Assembly (NCBI RefSeq): GCF_001598415.1
Contig: NZ_BCYX01000002.1
Coordinates: 124,001-188,000, forward strand
Origin: Sphingomonas mali NBRC 15500
GTDB lineage: Bacteria > Pseudomonadota > Alphaproteobacteria > Sphingomonadales > Sphingomonadaceae
Length of the DNA stretch: 64,000 nucleotides
Reading direction: 5' to 3'
Shown piece by piece: positions 44,982 through 54,661 of this stretch (positions are counted from its first letter, which is position 1; every line of letters starts with the position of its first letter). The translations under genes and the position numbers were made by a program. The notes under the pieces were generated by a model. That model was given only the letters and a program-made list of their open reading frames with translations. It was not told the DNA's origin and searched no databases.

Positions 44982-45700
44982 GCCGCCATCCTCCGCATCC
45001 GCGCCTCGCGCCGTTCGCGCGCCAGCATCGCCCGCATCCGCATCAGCACGATGCCGGCGAACAGGAATGTGAAACCCGACAGCGTGAACCAGAGCGGCCA
45101 GAGCATCGAGGAATCGATCGTCGAGCTGGTCAGCCCGATGCTCTCGCCCTGATGCAACGTATTCCACCACACCACCGAATAGCGGATGATCGGCAACAAC
45201 ACCGTCCCGGCGATCCCGTAAATTGCCGGCAACCGCCCGTCGCCGCCTCGATCGGCATCGGCCCGCGCCAGCGCCATATAAGCGAGATAGACGAAGAACA
45301 GCAGCAACATGCTGGTCAGCCGCCCGTCCCATTCCCACCAGGTGCCCCAGGTCGGCCGCCCCCAGATCGATCCGGTGGCAAGGCACAGAAAGGCGAACAC
45401 CGCACCCGGCAAGGCGATCGCGCGCGCCGCGATGCGCGCCAGCGGATGCCGCCAGACGAGATAGGACAGGCTGGCGACCGCGATCCCGCTCCATCCCCCC
45501 ATACCGAGCCAGGCGGTCGGCACATGGATGTAGAGAATCCGCACGCTGTCGCCCTGCAGATAATCGGGTGGCGTCTGGGTCAGCCCGGCCCAGCAGCCGA
45601 ACAGGGTCAGCAACACGCCCGACACCAAAAAGGCCGGCGTCAGCGGACGCGCGAGGCGCAGGAAGCGCGCGGGATTCGCAAGGGCATGAAGGCTGGCCAC
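44978..45700 (-). CDS. ccmC: Heme exporter/handling protein CcmC
   Basis: A 240-residue protein with six transmembrane segments and the WWD motif (GTWWEWDGRLTSMLLLFF), with conserved His in YIHVPTAW and NTLHQGES. It attaches heme to CcmE. First gene of the minus-strand ccmC-D-E-F-G-H-I operon. The ABC components ccmA and ccmB are not adjacent and must lie elsewhere. Confidence 0.94.
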   Translation of the reverse strand: MASLHALANPARFLRLARPLTPAFLVSGVLLTLFGCWAGLTQTPPDYLQGDSVRILYIHVPTAWLGMGGWSGIAVASLSYLVWRHPLARIAARAIALPGAVFAFLCLATGSIWGRPTWGTWWEWDGRLTSMLLLFFVYLAYMALARADADRGGDGRLPAIYGIAGTVLLPIIRYSVVWWNTLHQGESIGLTSSTIDSSMLWPLWFTLSGFTFLFAGIVLMRMRAMLARERREARMRRMAA

Positions 45701-45935
45701 GATGGTGGAGGCGAATAGGGCAAGATTCGCGCCGCGTCACCTGTCAGTTGGAATGACGGCATCCCTGGAGTCGCCTCCGCCGGCGACGCTGCGGCGACCA
45801 ACATCCTTGACCATTCAATCCCCCCGGACTGAACCGCCGGAATATCCAGTTCGGTTGCGATTTGTCTGTCCCAGTCGCCCGGTGGCCATTGTTTCAACTG
45901 GCATTTGATCACATCATCTCAGTCGGGGGTGTTCG

Positions 45936-47261
45936 ATGACCAAATTGGCCGCGCTCGTCATGTCGGTACTCTTGCTCGCGGGATGCGGGCAGATTCGTCC
46001 GATCGCGCCGCCGGGCTGCGCCGTCATCGCCTATCGCTTGTTGCCCAGCCCGCAGGACCCGCGCGCGTTCCTGACCGAGAATCGTGCGCCACGCGAATTC
46101 GGCGAGGTCCTGCTGAACCGGCTGAGAACAGCCCAGAGCCTGCGGAACGGCCCGCGTCAGGTGCTCGTGCTCAGCGGCGGCGGTCAGCATGGCGCGTTCG
46201 GCGCCGGCTTCTTCCTCGGCCTTCCCCATGTTCCCGACTATCAAGTAGTCACCGGCGTCAGTACCGGCTCGCTGCAAAGCACCTTGGTGTTCCTGGCGAA
46301 CCAGCCGGAGCCGGCTGACCGGACCGCGTTGCCGGCCTATATGTCGCTCAACCCTGACCTGGGGAAACCGGGACAATCGAACCTTCAGGATCTCGCGCTG
46401 GCTTATGCCGTCCAGAAGGAAGGCGATCTGATGAAGGTCGGCTCGCCGCTTCGTGCGGTGAACAAGGGGTCGATCGCGACCTTCGGCCCGCTGCACGCCT
46501 TGTTGCAGGCGCTGATCACCCACGACACGATCGTCGCGGTGGCCGCCGAAGCAAGGAAGGGCCGCTCGCTGTTCGTCGGCATCACCGATCTCGATGACGG
46601 TTACGGCTATGCGGTCGATCTGACTGAAATGGCGAAGCAGGCGGTCGACCGGCAAGCCGTCGATGCCGGCGCCGTCGACAGAATGATCCCCTGTTATATC
46701 GATTCGCTGATTGCCTCGTCGACCGTACCGCCCGGCGTCCCGCCTGTGTCGCTCAACGTCGCAGGGGCGCCGCAGACCGACATGTTCATGGACGGTGGCG
46801 CGCGGTTCGGAGTCTTCTTCGACCAGCTTCGCAGCGTCGCCAAATCCGACGGCTCGACCGACATGACAGTGATCGTCAATGGCGGGCTCTATGGCGGGCC
46901 CTGGCTGGACGATAAGGGCCAGCGGATCAGCGAATGGTCGGTTGCGAGCTTCGGCCTGCGCGCGGTCGATATGATGGAGAACCAGGTCTATCGTCTGTCG
47001 GTCGGCGACGCTGAGCAATGGGCGGTCGACAACGGCACATTGCGCATGGCGTTCATCTCGAACGAGAAGCTACGCGTGATGACGGGCGATCCCGATCAAT
47101 GGGTCTATGACGGCCGGACCTGCGCCGACGCCTCGGCCGCCGATGCGGCAAGCAAGCCGGTCCAGTTTCACCCACAATATATGCGATGCCTGATCGACTA
47201 CGGGCAAAAGCGCGGCGCGCGCGATCCCTGGAACAAGGTATTGCCCCCGCCCGTCAAATAG
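45936..47261 (+). CDS. Patatin-like phospholipase lipoprotein
   Basis: A 441-residue protein with a lipoprotein signal (LLLAGC lipobox at residue 17) and a patatin domain: oxyanion loop LSGGGQHGAFGAGF, nucleophile GVSTGS, and catalytic Asp in DGGARFG. It would be an outer-membrane or periplasmic acyl hydrolase. The 235-bp gap before it shows nothing beyond ordinary promoter-sized sequence. Confidence 0.85.
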   Translation: MTKLAALVMSVLLLAGCGQIRPIAPPGCAVIAYRLLPSPQDPRAFLTENRAPREFGEVLLNRLRTAQSLRNGPRQVLVLSGGGQHGAFGAGFFLGLPHVPDYQVVTGVSTGSLQSTLVFLANQPEPADRTALPAYMSLNPDLGKPGQSNLQDLALAYAVQKEGDLMKVGSPLRAVNKGSIATFGPLHALLQALITHDTIVAVAAEARKGRSLFVGITDLDDGYGYAVDLTEMAKQAVDRQAVDAGAVDRMIPCYIDSLIASSTVPPGVPPVSLNVAGAPQTDMFMDGGARFGVFFDQLRSVAKSDGSTDMTVIVNGGLYGGPWLDDKGQRISEWSVASFGLRAVDMMENQVYRLSVGDAEQWAVDNGTLRMAFISNEKLRVMTGDPDQWVYDGRTCADASAADAASKPVQFHPQYMRCLIDYGQKRGARDPWNKVLPPPVK

Positions 47262-47276
47262 AGCGGGCGGCGCGCC

Positions 47277-48329
47277 TTACCCCCGCCCGATCAGCCGCCG
47301 TGCAATCGCGTCCGCCACGTCCGAGGCAGGCTGGCCGGTACGGTCGCTTTCGTCCCACACTTCGATCAGGCGCTCGGGAATGCGGGCGATCCGCGCCTCG
47401 ACCTCGGCGCGGTCGCCCTGGCCGAGATATTCGAGGCCGACATTGATGATACCGCCGGCGTTGATGACGTAATCGGGCGCGTAGAGCACGCCGCGCGCGT
47501 GGAGCCGCGAGCCGTCCTCCCGCGTCGCCAGCTGGTTATTGGCGCCGCCGGCGATCACCTTGGTGTTGAGCGCGGCGATCGTCTCGGCGGTCAAGATCGC
47601 GCCCAGCGCGTTGGGGCTGACCACATCAGCTTCCAGCGCCAGGATTTCTTCGGTCGGCACCGTCGCGGCGCCAAGCTCGGCGGCCAGCGCCTTCGCCTTG
47701 TCACCATTGACGTCCGCCAGGGTCAGCTTGGCGCCGTCCGCAGCCAGCAATCGCGCCAGCCCGCCGCCGACACTGCCGACGCCCTGGATCGCGACGTGCA
47801 CGCCGGCCATCGAATCGACGCCCAACCCGCGCTTCGCCGCGGCTTTGACGCCCTGATAGACGCCGCTCGCCGTATACGGCCCCGGATCGCCACCGGCACC
47901 GCCCGCAGCCACCGGCAAGCCCGACACGTGCTTGGTGCGAGTCGCGATCACCTTCATGCTCGCCTCGGACATGCCGACATCTTCGGCCGTCACGTAGCGG
48001 CCGCCCAGCGACTCGACCGCGGCGCCGAACGCCTCGAGCTGGGCATGGCTGATTGCCTCGCCCGGCCTCGACGCCAGCACGACGCCCTTGCCGCCGCCCA
48101 GCGGAAGCCCGGCCATGGCATTCTTATAGCTCATCCCGCGCGACAGCCGGAGAGCGTCGGTGATCGCGCGATTGGAATCGGCATAATGCCAGAAGCGCAC
48201 GCCGCCCGCCGCCGGGCCGAGATGGGTCGAATGCACCGCGATGATCGCGGTCAGCCCCGCTTCGGGGTTGCGAAACAGGTGGACGCCCTCATGGTCGTCG
48301 AAATCGGGAAGGTCCCAAACGGAAGTCAT
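47277..48329 (-). CDS. Leucine/valine/phenylalanine dehydrogenase family protein
   Basis: A 350-residue NAD-dependent amino-acid dehydrogenase. The substrate region is GGVRFW ... LSRGMSYKNAMAGLPLGGGKGV with catalytic Lys, the Rossmann motif is IQGVGSVGGGLARLL, and NALGAILT and AGGANNQLA follow. Closest in type to leucine dehydrogenase, which deaminates branched-chain amino acids. It converges on the patatin gene and starts near an inverted repeat. Confidence 0.9.
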   Translation of the reverse strand: MTSVWDLPDFDDHEGVHLFRNPEAGLTAIIAVHSTHLGPAAGGVRFWHYADSNRAITDALRLSRGMSYKNAMAGLPLGGGKGVVLASRPGEAISHAQLEAFGAAVESLGGRYVTAEDVGMSEASMKVIATRTKHVSGLPVAAGGAGGDPGPYTASGVYQGVKAAAKRGLGVDSMAGVHVAIQGVGSVGGGLARLLAADGAKLTLADVNGDKAKALAAELGAATVPTEEILALEADVVSPNALGAILTAETIAALNTKVIAGGANNQLATREDGSRLHARGVLYAPDYVINAGGIINVGLEYLGQGDRAEVEARIARIPERLIEVWDESDRTGQPASDVADAIARRLIGRG

Positions 48330-48353
48330 GCTGGCTCCGGCGTGGCAAAGAAA

Positions 48354-48371
48354 ATTACGGTGCCGCGTAAT
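48354..48371. promoter_or_regulatory. ATTACG-N6-CGTAAT palindrome before the dehydrogenase gene
   Basis: A perfect 6+6 dyad with six-base spacer, 25 bp upstream of the dehydrogenase start. Candidate operator; the regulator is unknown. Confidence 0.4.
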
Positions 48372-48432
48372 ATTCTTCTAGAGCGGCGATGGCCAGCCCG
48401 AATGCGCCGTGGGCGCGAAATGGCTGGAATAA

Positions 48433-48510
48433 TGGGGCGACCGACGGGACTTGAACCCGCAACATCCGGCATCACAAGCCGACGCTCTAACCAATTGAAC
48501 TACGATCGCC
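48433..48510 (-). tRNA. tRNA-His (anticodon GTG)
   Basis: The cloverleaf has the extra 5' G (G-1) paired with C73, the hallmark of tRNA-His, and CCA is encoded. The anticodon loop is TTGTGAT and the T-arm contains GGTTCAAGTCC. Confidence 0.95.
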
Positions 48511-48592
48511 GTAGAACGCGCGCCCCTAGCGGCACCGACCGGTGCAGGTCAAGGCTGACGACGCACGATGATTTGGTTAGGCTCCGTGCCCT

Positions 48593-49273
48593 ATGTCGTC
48601 GGCCGATATTTCTTCTCCGCTTAATCTCGGTTCGGGTCACCCGTCCGAGCCGGTGATCGCCCATATCATGGCACAGCCTGGCGTGCAGCGCACACCCAGC
48701 CCCAAGCTGACTTTGTTCCAGCGGCGCGGCTTCGTCACGCCCGATCTGTGCCAGGCATTGATCGCGCTGATCGATACGCAGCGGCGCCCCTCGACGGTCT
48801 CCGATTATAATGGTGACGCGGCTTTTCGGACGAGTGAAACCTGCGACCTCGACGCGGCGATCCCGATCGTCGCCGAACTGGAGCAGTTGATCACTCGATT
48901 CGTCGGCCTCGACCCCGCCCATGGCGAGCCGATCCAGGGACAGCGTTACGCGGTGGGCCAGGAGTTCAAGGCTCACACCGATTATTTCGAGCCCGGCGGT
49001 GTCGACTTCCACACCTACACGTCGGTCGCCGGCAACCGCACCTGGACCGCGATGATCTATCTGAACGAGCCCGACGCCGGCGGGGCGACGCGGTTCAAGA
49101 CGATCGACAAGATCGTCCAGCCCGAAACGGGCAAATTGCTCTGCTGGAATAATCTGCGCCCCGACGGCAGCCCCAATCCGAGCACCATCCATCAGGGGAT
49201 GAAAGTCCGCGCCGGCACCAAGTACGTCATTACCAAGTGGTTCCGCGAGCGCCCCTGGGGTTGGGCGTCGTGA
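48593..49273 (+). CDS. Prolyl 4-hydroxylase-like 2-oxoglutarate/Fe(II) dioxygenase
   Basis: A 226-residue protein with the double-stranded beta-helix core of P4H-type dioxygenases: iron ligands HxD in AHTDYFEPGG and His in STIHQGMKV, with the 2-oxoglutarate-binding Lys in KYVITKW. It may hydroxylate a protein proline or a small molecule. It lies between tRNA-His and a TonB receptor. Such genes are common near TonB receptors in sphingomonads. Confidence 0.87.
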   Translation: MSSADISSPLNLGSGHPSEPVIAHIMAQPGVQRTPSPKLTLFQRRGFVTPDLCQALIALIDTQRRPSTVSDYNGDAAFRTSETCDLDAAIPIVAELEQLITRFVGLDPAHGEPIQGQRYAVGQEFKAHTDYFEPGGVDFHTYTSVAGNRTWTAMIYLNEPDAGGATRFKTIDKIVQPETGKLLCWNNLRPDGSPNPSTIHQGMKVRAGTKYVITKWFRERPWGWAS

Positions 49274-49464
49274 CATTTTAGGACCGTCACAAGACTTTCA
49301 TCAAATCGCCATCGGTGAGTCACGCAAGTGCAACTGCACCGACGCAATCCACCCATAGGGGCCAACGCGACGATGTGGCGGGGGGAATCACCGACTCGCT
49401 GAACGATCGTCGTGAACGGACGGACGGCACACAGCCGTCGCCTTACCCAGTGGAGCTATTTAAA

Positions 49465-51951
49465 ATGGGGATCTCGACCTTGCGGAGCACGCTGCTGGCC
49501 AGCGCGCTGATCGCGGTTACCGCTACGCCGGCTTTTGCCGCCGAAGACCCGAAGACGCCGGCGGCAACGCCGGCGCCGCAGGATCCGAGCGCGACGGCAT
49601 CGGACCAGAATACCGGCAGCAGCGGCGTGCCGGACATCGTCGTTACCGCGACCAAGCGCGAAACCAACCTGCAGAAGACGCCGATCGCGATCTCGGTGCT
49701 GAGCACCGAAACGCTCAAGGATCGTCACGTCCAGAGCCTGATGGACCTGGCCGACGGCACCGTGCCGTCGCTGCGCGTCGCGACCTTCGAAGCCCGCCAG
49801 TCGGCGCTTACGGTGGGCATCCGCGGTATCGTGCCGTTCGACCAGAACCAGACCGCGCGTGAGCCGGGCGTCGGCGTCTATATCGACGGCGTCTATCTCG
49901 GTCGCTCGCAGGGCCTCAACGCCGCCTTGTTCGACGTCGAGCGGATCGAAGTGCTGCGCGGCCCGCAGGGCACGCTGTTCGGCCGCAACACCGAAGGCGG
50001 CGCGCTCAGCATCGTCACCAAGGCACCGACCGGCGAGTTCGGCGGGCGCATGAGCGCCGGCTTCGGCAATTACGGCAGCTATAATGGCGAGATGCACCTC
50101 GACCTGCCGTCCTTTGCGAACTTCGCGGTCAAGCTCGACGGTGTGATCCAGCACCAGGGTCCGACCGTGAAGGATCCGCTCGCCGGCCAGATCGGCTGGA
50201 ACGCGTACAATCGCGTTGGCGGTCGCATCTCGGCGCGCTGGACGCCGTTCGAAGGCTTCACCGCCGATTTCTCGTACGACCAGGCGAAGGACGAGAATAC
50301 GCCGTTCTACAGCCAGCTGGTGAACTATAACCCCAAGGGCCGTCCGGTCGGCGTGGTCGATACGACCACTGGCCGGATCATCCTTCCTGGCGCGCCCGCG
50401 GGGTCGCCGACCTGCATTTCGAACACCATCTCGCCCACCACCTGCATCGCGCCATTGCCGCCGCTGGTGAAAGTGCACACCGATCGCCAGGACGTCGCCG
50501 ATGTCGGCGTGCCGCAGCAGTACAGCGTCGACAAGACCTCCGGTGCGATGATCAAGCTCGCCTATAAGGTCGCGCCTGAGCTAGAGCTGCGCTCGATCAC
50601 CGCGTGGCGCAAGGTGTCGACCAACCAGTGGGATAACTCGGGTGGACCGGAGCGCGTACCGTTCGCGCCCAACGGTCTGTTCAGCCGCTACAGCCTGTCG
50701 GATCTCTATCAGAGCCAGTTCAGCCAGGAATTCCAGGCCGTCGGCAGCATCCCGCAATTCGATTACGTCGCCGGCCTGTATTATTTCCACGAACAGGCCC
50801 GTGAATCGGCGGCGACGCCGGCGTCGAACCGCTGGAACATGGACGGTACCGCCTACACCATCCTGCCCTCGCAAGTGTTCGGTCCGATCACCTCGAGCAA
50901 CCAGGGCTGGGACTATAATTCGCGCTTCCTGCAGCGCGCCAGCTTCGCAAGGGCTCGCAGCTATGCGGCGTTCGGCCAGTTCACCTATACGCCGGACTTT
51001 GCGGGCGACATGCTGCACCTGACGGTCGGCGGTCGCTACACCAAGGACAAGCGCGACGGCGTCCTTTACCTCGTGTCGGGCGTGCCGACCAACTGGCTGT
51101 TCAAGTACGACAAGGGTCGGTTCGATCCGCTCGTCGTCCTGGCGCTGGATGCCGCGAAGGGCGTCAACCTCTACGCCAAATACTCGACCGGCTACCGCGC
51201 TGGCGGCGCGAACGATCGGTCGTCGACCTTCGCGGCGTTCGGGCCGGAGACCGTCAAGGCATATGAGATCGGCGCCAAGCTGGAGATGCTCGACCGTCGG
51301 GTTCGCCTGAACCTGGCCGGCTACATCATGAATCGTTCGGGTACGCAGATCGACTTCGACAATGTCGATACCAACCAGTTCCTGCCGGGAACCAATATCC
51401 CGAACCCAACCTTCAATCTGCACACCGAGAATACGCAGAATGCGCCGGGTACCTCGAAGATTCGCGGCATCGAAGTCGACTTCACCGCGCGGCCGTTCGA
51501 CAGCCTGACGATCGGGGCATCCTATGCCTATACGTCGATCAAGGTGCCGGCGACGCCGAATCCAAACCCCGGCCCGACCTTCGGCGTCCTGACTCGGGTG
51601 TTCACTGTGTACACGCCGCCCAACGCCGCGTCGGGCTATATCGACTATGAAGTGCCGGTCGGCGACATGTCACTGCGTTTCCACATCGACGCGAGCTACG
51701 CCGATGCGCAGTACAGCTTTCAGTCCGAGAGCGTGAAGACCGACAGCTCGTTCATCGTCAACGGCCGCATCGCGCTGGCCGACATCAAGTTGAACGACAC
51801 GACCAAGTTCACACTGTCGGCGTGGAGCCGTAACCTGTTCAATGAACAGCACATCTATCGCCGCTCGGCGGCCAACGCGGTGGTGTTGGGCGACTATGCG
51901 AACTTCAATACGCCGCGGACCTTCGGTTTCGAAGCGGCGGTAAAGTTCTGA
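49465..51951 (+). CDS. TonB-dependent outer-membrane receptor
   Basis: An 828-residue receptor. The signal peptide MGISTLRSTLLASALIAV.. is cleaved after FAAEDP or nearby, followed by a Pro/Ala-rich linker, the TonB-box-like DIVVTATKRE, a plug (VLRGPQGTLFGRNTEGGALSI in part) and a barrel ending in FGFEAAVKF. The start at 49465 follows GTGGAG; a longer frame to 49315 has no signal. It is about 25 per cent similar by eye to the receptor at 13289, but not a duplicate. The substrate is unknown. Confidence 0.92.
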   Translation: MGISTLRSTLLASALIAVTATPAFAAEDPKTPAATPAPQDPSATASDQNTGSSGVPDIVVTATKRETNLQKTPIAISVLSTETLKDRHVQSLMDLADGTVPSLRVATFEARQSALTVGIRGIVPFDQNQTAREPGVGVYIDGVYLGRSQGLNAALFDVERIEVLRGPQGTLFGRNTEGGALSIVTKAPTGEFGGRMSAGFGNYGSYNGEMHLDLPSFANFAVKLDGVIQHQGPTVKDPLAGQIGWNAYNRVGGRISARWTPFEGFTADFSYDQAKDENTPFYSQLVNYNPKGRPVGVVDTTTGRIILPGAPAGSPTCISNTISPTTCIAPLPPLVKVHTDRQDVADVGVPQQYSVDKTSGAMIKLAYKVAPELELRSITAWRKVSTNQWDNSGGPERVPFAPNGLFSRYSLSDLYQSQFSQEFQAVGSIPQFDYVAGLYYFHEQARESAATPASNRWNMDGTAYTILPSQVFGPITSSNQGWDYNSRFLQRASFARARSYAAFGQFTYTPDFAGDMLHLTVGGRYTKDKRDGVLYLVSGVPTNWLFKYDKGRFDPLVVLALDAAKGVNLYAKYSTGYRAGGANDRSSTFAAFGPETVKAYEIGAKLEMLDRRVRLNLAGYIMNRSGTQIDFDNVDTNQFLPGTNIPNPTFNLHTENTQNAPGTSKIRGIEVDFTARPFDSLTIGASYAYTSIKVPATPNPNPGPTFGVLTRVFTVYTPPNAASGYIDYEVPVGDMSLRFHIDASYADAQYSFQSESVKTDSSFIVNGRIALADIKLNDTTKFTLSAWSRNLFNEQHIYRRSAANAVVLGDYANFNTPRTFGFEAAVKF

Positions 51952-51973
51952 TCCCCGGATCAGATTAAAAGGG

Positions 51974-52009
51974 GAAAGGCGGCTTCCGAAAGGAGGCCGC
52001 CTTTTTTTT
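51974..52009 (+). terminator. Strong rho-independent terminator
   Basis: A GC-rich stem (GGCGGCTTCC/GGAGGCCGCC around GAAA) is followed by eight Ts, directly after the TonB receptor gene. Confidence 0.9.
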
Positions 52010-52105
52010 GCGCGGTTGCGGAAACGCCGATCGCCGCAGTCTGCTGTTCCTGCGTCCTCGCTGCACAACGCAAAATTTATCGCGCCAAACCATCTTTCGG
52101 CTTTC

Positions 52106-52145
52106 TTGATTCGTTATTTCCACTATCATGGAATAATAGAATCAA
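52106..52145. promoter_or_regulatory. 40-bp imperfect AT-rich palindrome
   Basis: TTGATTC (52106-52112) pairs with GAATCAA (52139-52145), and TTCCA (52118-52122) with TGGAA (52129-52133) inside it. It ends 20 bases before the start of the small secreted protein and may be a regulator site or a leader hairpin. Confidence 0.5.
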
Positions 52146-52165
52146 TGGAGAACGGAGGAACCTGT

Positions 52166-52531
52166 ATGACGAAATGGCTATTGCTTCTGGCGGCCGGATT
52201 GGGGGCAAGCCCGGTCAATGCTGCGGATGCCGTGGGCACCCCGCCCAGCATCTCGGCGCACGGTCCGGGCAATTGGGAAATGATCTGCCATATCGTCGCC
52301 GATGGCGATCAGCTGGTGCGTGTCCTGGGGCCAGACCACAATAGTTACTCCGACTCGAAGATGCAGCGGGCCTCCTGCGACTACAAGAACACCACGTCGG
52401 CTCCGCTCTCCATCACGATCGCCGGCGTGCCGGCCTGCCCGTTCAAGGACGGCAGTGCTGATGCCTGTGTCTTGAACGTACCCAAAGGCCGCGCGGGCTC
52501 TTTCGATCTGAAGGTCAAAGTTGCCCGTTAG
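52166..52531 (+). CDS. Small secreted protein of unknown function
   Basis: A 121-residue protein with a clear signal peptide (MTKWLLLLAAGLGASPVNA) and a mature part with four cysteines (ICHIV, ASCDYK, PACPFK, DACVLN), suggesting disulfide bonds in the periplasm or outside. I recognise no family. The start at 52166 follows GGAGGA; an ATG at 52145 is less suited. It stands alone between the TonB receptor terminator and the ars operon. Confidence 0.6.
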   Translation: MTKWLLLLAAGLGASPVNAADAVGTPPSISAHGPGNWEMICHIVADGDQLVRVLGPDHNSYSDSKMQRASCDYKNTTSAPLSITIAGVPACPFKDGSADACVLNVPKGRAGSFDLKVKVAR

Positions 52532-52568
52532 GCCTTCGCCTCCCGAAGCGGGCGTTGCCGGTCGCATC

Positions 52569-52588
52569 ATTTCCGCTACAGAGGAAAT
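52569..52588. promoter_or_regulatory. ATTTCC-N8-GGAAAT inverted repeat, candidate ArsR operator
   Basis: A perfect 6+6 dyad ends immediately before the arsR start codon, where ArsR-type repressors commonly bind. It also contains the arsR ribosome site (GAGGAA). Confidence 0.5.
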
Positions 52589-52942
52589 ATGGAAATGAAG
52601 TCCGCCGTCACCGCCCTCTCCGCCCTCGCGCATCAAGGCCGTTTATCCGTGTTTCGCATGCTGGTGCAGGCGGGGCATGAGGGTATTCCGGCCGGCGAGA
52701 TTGCACGCCGGCTGGACGTGCCGCCCAACACCCTTTCGTCCAATCTGACGATCCTCAGTCACGCCGGCCTGATCGACAGCGTGCGCGACGGACGGTCGGT
52801 CATCTACTCGGCGCGATATGAGACCATGACGGCGTTGCTGGAATATCTGATGGAAGATTGCTGCGGCGGATCGCCTGAAATCTGTGCGTCGCTGGCGGAT
52901 ATACTCGCGCGGAGCCGTTGCGGTGCGACGGGAGCAGCGTGA
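52589..52942 (+). CDS. arsR: ArsR-family arsenic-responsive repressor
   Basis: A 117-residue SmtB/ArsR winged-helix protein (EIARRLDVPPNTLSSNLTIL recognition region). It carries the C-terminal cysteine cluster EDCCGGSPEIC, typical of the ArsR subgroup that senses As(III) through C-terminal cysteines instead of the classic helix motif. A second ATG at 52595 is better spaced from the ribosome site. First gene of the ars operon. Confidence 0.9.
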   Translation: MEMKSAVTALSALAHQGRLSVFRMLVQAGHEGIPAGEIARRLDVPPNTLSSNLTILSHAGLIDSVRDGRSVIYSARYETMTALLEYLMEDCCGGSPEICASLADILARSRCGATGAA

Positions 52943-52944
52943 GC

Positions 52945-53478
52945 ATGGAGACCACCAACATTCTCGTGCTCTGCACGGGTAACAGCGCCCGCTCGATCCT
53001 GGGCGAGGCGATCGTCAATCGCCTCGGCGGAGGACGGTTTCGGGGATTTTCCGCCGGTTCGTTCCCGAAGGGGCAGGTCCACCCGGGTGCGCTTCGCTTG
53101 CTGGAACGCCTCGGCTATCCGACCGATGGCCTGCGATCCAAAAGCTGGGACGAGTTCGCGGGTCCCGATGCTCCCAGAATAGATGTCGTCATTACCGTCT
53201 GCGACAATGCGGCAGGCGAAATATGCCCCATCTGGCCGGGTCATCCGGTCAAGGCCCATTGGGGCTTGGCCGATCCCGCCGCGGTCGACGGAGACAATGC
53301 GGCGGTGGATGCTGCCTTCGAAGCCGCGCATGGCGCCCTGACGGCACGTATCGCCAAGCTCATCGAGCTGCCGATCCGCGATCGCGACGTGCCGGCGCTC
53401 GCGATGCGGCAGCGCCTTCAGGCGATCCATGACGATCTCGTCGAGATCGAAACGTCGCGACATGGGGTGGAATCGTGA
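52945..53478 (+). CDS. arsC: Arsenate reductase, low-molecular-weight phosphatase type
   Basis: A 177-residue protein with the P-loop VLCTGNSARS (C-x5-R) of LMW tyrosine phosphatase-type ArsC, the WDEFAGPDAPRIDVVITVCDNA region and the general-acid Asp nearby. It reduces arsenate to arsenite. The start can be ATG 52945 or GTG 52939, the latter overlapping the arsR stop. Unrelated to the next arsC. Confidence 0.9.
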   Translation: METTNILVLCTGNSARSILGEAIVNRLGGGRFRGFSAGSFPKGQVHPGALRLLERLGYPTDGLRSKSWDEFAGPDAPRIDVVITVCDNAAGEICPIWPGHPVKAHWGLADPAAVDGDNAAVDAAFEAAHGALTARIAKLIELPIRDRDVPALAMRQRLQAIHDDLVEIETSRHGVES

Positions 53479-53906
53479 CCGACATAATCATCTATCACAA
53501 TCCCGACTGCGGCACGTCGCGCAATACGCTGGCGATGATCCGCAATGCCGGCATCGAGCCGCACGTCATCGAATATCTCAAGACGCCGCCCTCGCGCGCG
53601 ATGCTGACGCGACTGATCGAGCGTGCGGGCCTGACGCCGCGCCAATTGCTGCGCGAGAAGGGTACGCCCTATGCCGAACTCGGCCTTGGCGACGAGAATT
53701 TGTCGGACGACGCCTTGATCGACGCGATGATGGACCATGCGATCCTGATCAACCGCCCGCTCGTGGTGTCGCCGCTTGGCGTGCGGCTGTGCCGGCCCTC
53801 CGAAGTCGTTCTCGACATCCTGCCGACGCCGCAGCGCGGCGCGTTCGCCAAGGAAGACGGCGAACTGGTTGTCAACGCCGCCGGCTACCGCATTCAATCG
53901 TCGTGA
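53475..53906 (+). CDS. arsC: Arsenate reductase, glutaredoxin-dependent type
   Basis: A 143-residue ArsC/Spx-fold reductase with the catalytic Cys in [12 protein letters not shown] and the [17 protein letters not shown] arsenate-binding segment. It forms a Cys-As intermediate resolved by glutathione/glutaredoxin. The GTG start overlaps the previous gene's TGA. The operon thus encodes two arsenate reductases of separate evolutionary origin. Confidence 0.93.
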   Translation: MTDIIIYHNPDCGTSRNTLAMIRNAGIEPHVIEYLKTPPSRAMLTRLIERAGLTPRQLLREKGTPYAELGLGDENLSDDALIDAMMDHAILINRPLVVSPLGVRLCRPSEVVLDILPTPQRGAFAKEDGELVVNAAGYRIQSS

Positions 53907-54571
53907 CACGGCGGGCTATTCTTGCCGAGGCTCTCGGCAGCTTTCTCCTGTTCGCGACGGTCATTGGCTCAGGCATCATGGGCGAACGGCTCGCGGGCGG
54001 GAGCGTCGCGATCGCGCTACTCGGCAACACGATCGCGACCGGCGCCATCCTCTTCGTGCTCATCACGATGTTCGGGCCGGTTTCGGGTGCGCACTTCAAT
54101 CCGGCCGTAACCTTGGTTATCCGATTGCGCGGCGAGATCAGTAGCCGTGTGGCAATAGCCTTTGTCGCGGCTCAACTTTGCGGCGGAATCCTGGGCGTGT
54201 GGGTCGCGCATCTGATGTTCGACCTGCCGATTCTCGAACTCTCGACGAAGGTCCGTGCCGGACCGGGCCAACTGACCAGCGAAGCAATCGCCACGTTCGG
54301 GCTCATCCTGACGATCCTGGGGACCGTGCGGATGCGGCCTGCTGCCGTTCCCGCAAGCGTCGCGCTCTATATTACCGCTGCTTACTGGTTCACTTCCTCG
54401 ACCAGCTTCGCCAATCCGGCGATCACCATCGCCCGGTCGCTGAGTGACAGCTTCGCCGGAATTGCCCCGGCGTGTGTTCCGGGGTTCATCGTAGCGCAAC
54501 TGGTCGGCGCGATCGCAGCCCTCCTCGTGGGCAGCGCGCTCTTCGCGAAGCCGTCGCTCGAGACTTCATGA
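53903..54571 (+). CDS. aqpS: Aquaglyceroporin-type arsenite channel (AqpS-like)
   Basis: A 222-residue MIP-family channel with six transmembrane segments and both NPA boxes: [11 protein letters not shown] and [10 protein letters not shown]. In ars operons lacking ArsB or Acr3, AqpS lets arsenite made by ArsC flow out. No arsenite pump is seen here, which supports this role. The GTG start overlaps the ArsC stop (GTGA). Confidence 0.9.
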   Translation: MTRRAILAEALGSFLLFATVIGSGIMGERLAGGSVAIALLGNTIATGAILFVLITMFGPVSGAHFNPAVTLVIRLRGEISSRVAIAFVAAQLCGGILGVWVAHLMFDLPILELSTKVRAGPGQLTSEAIATFGLILTILGTVRMRPAAVPASVALYITAAYWFTSSTSFANPAITIARSLSDSFAGIAPACVPGFIVAQLVGAIAALLVGSALFAKPSLETS

Positions 54572-54661
54572 GCGGCGTCACGTTTCGCGCCTTGCTCAAG
54601 GACACCAAGACTTCTTTCGTCTGTGCCCTTCGAGTGCGGCCTCTCTCGGCAAGGAGCTTAG

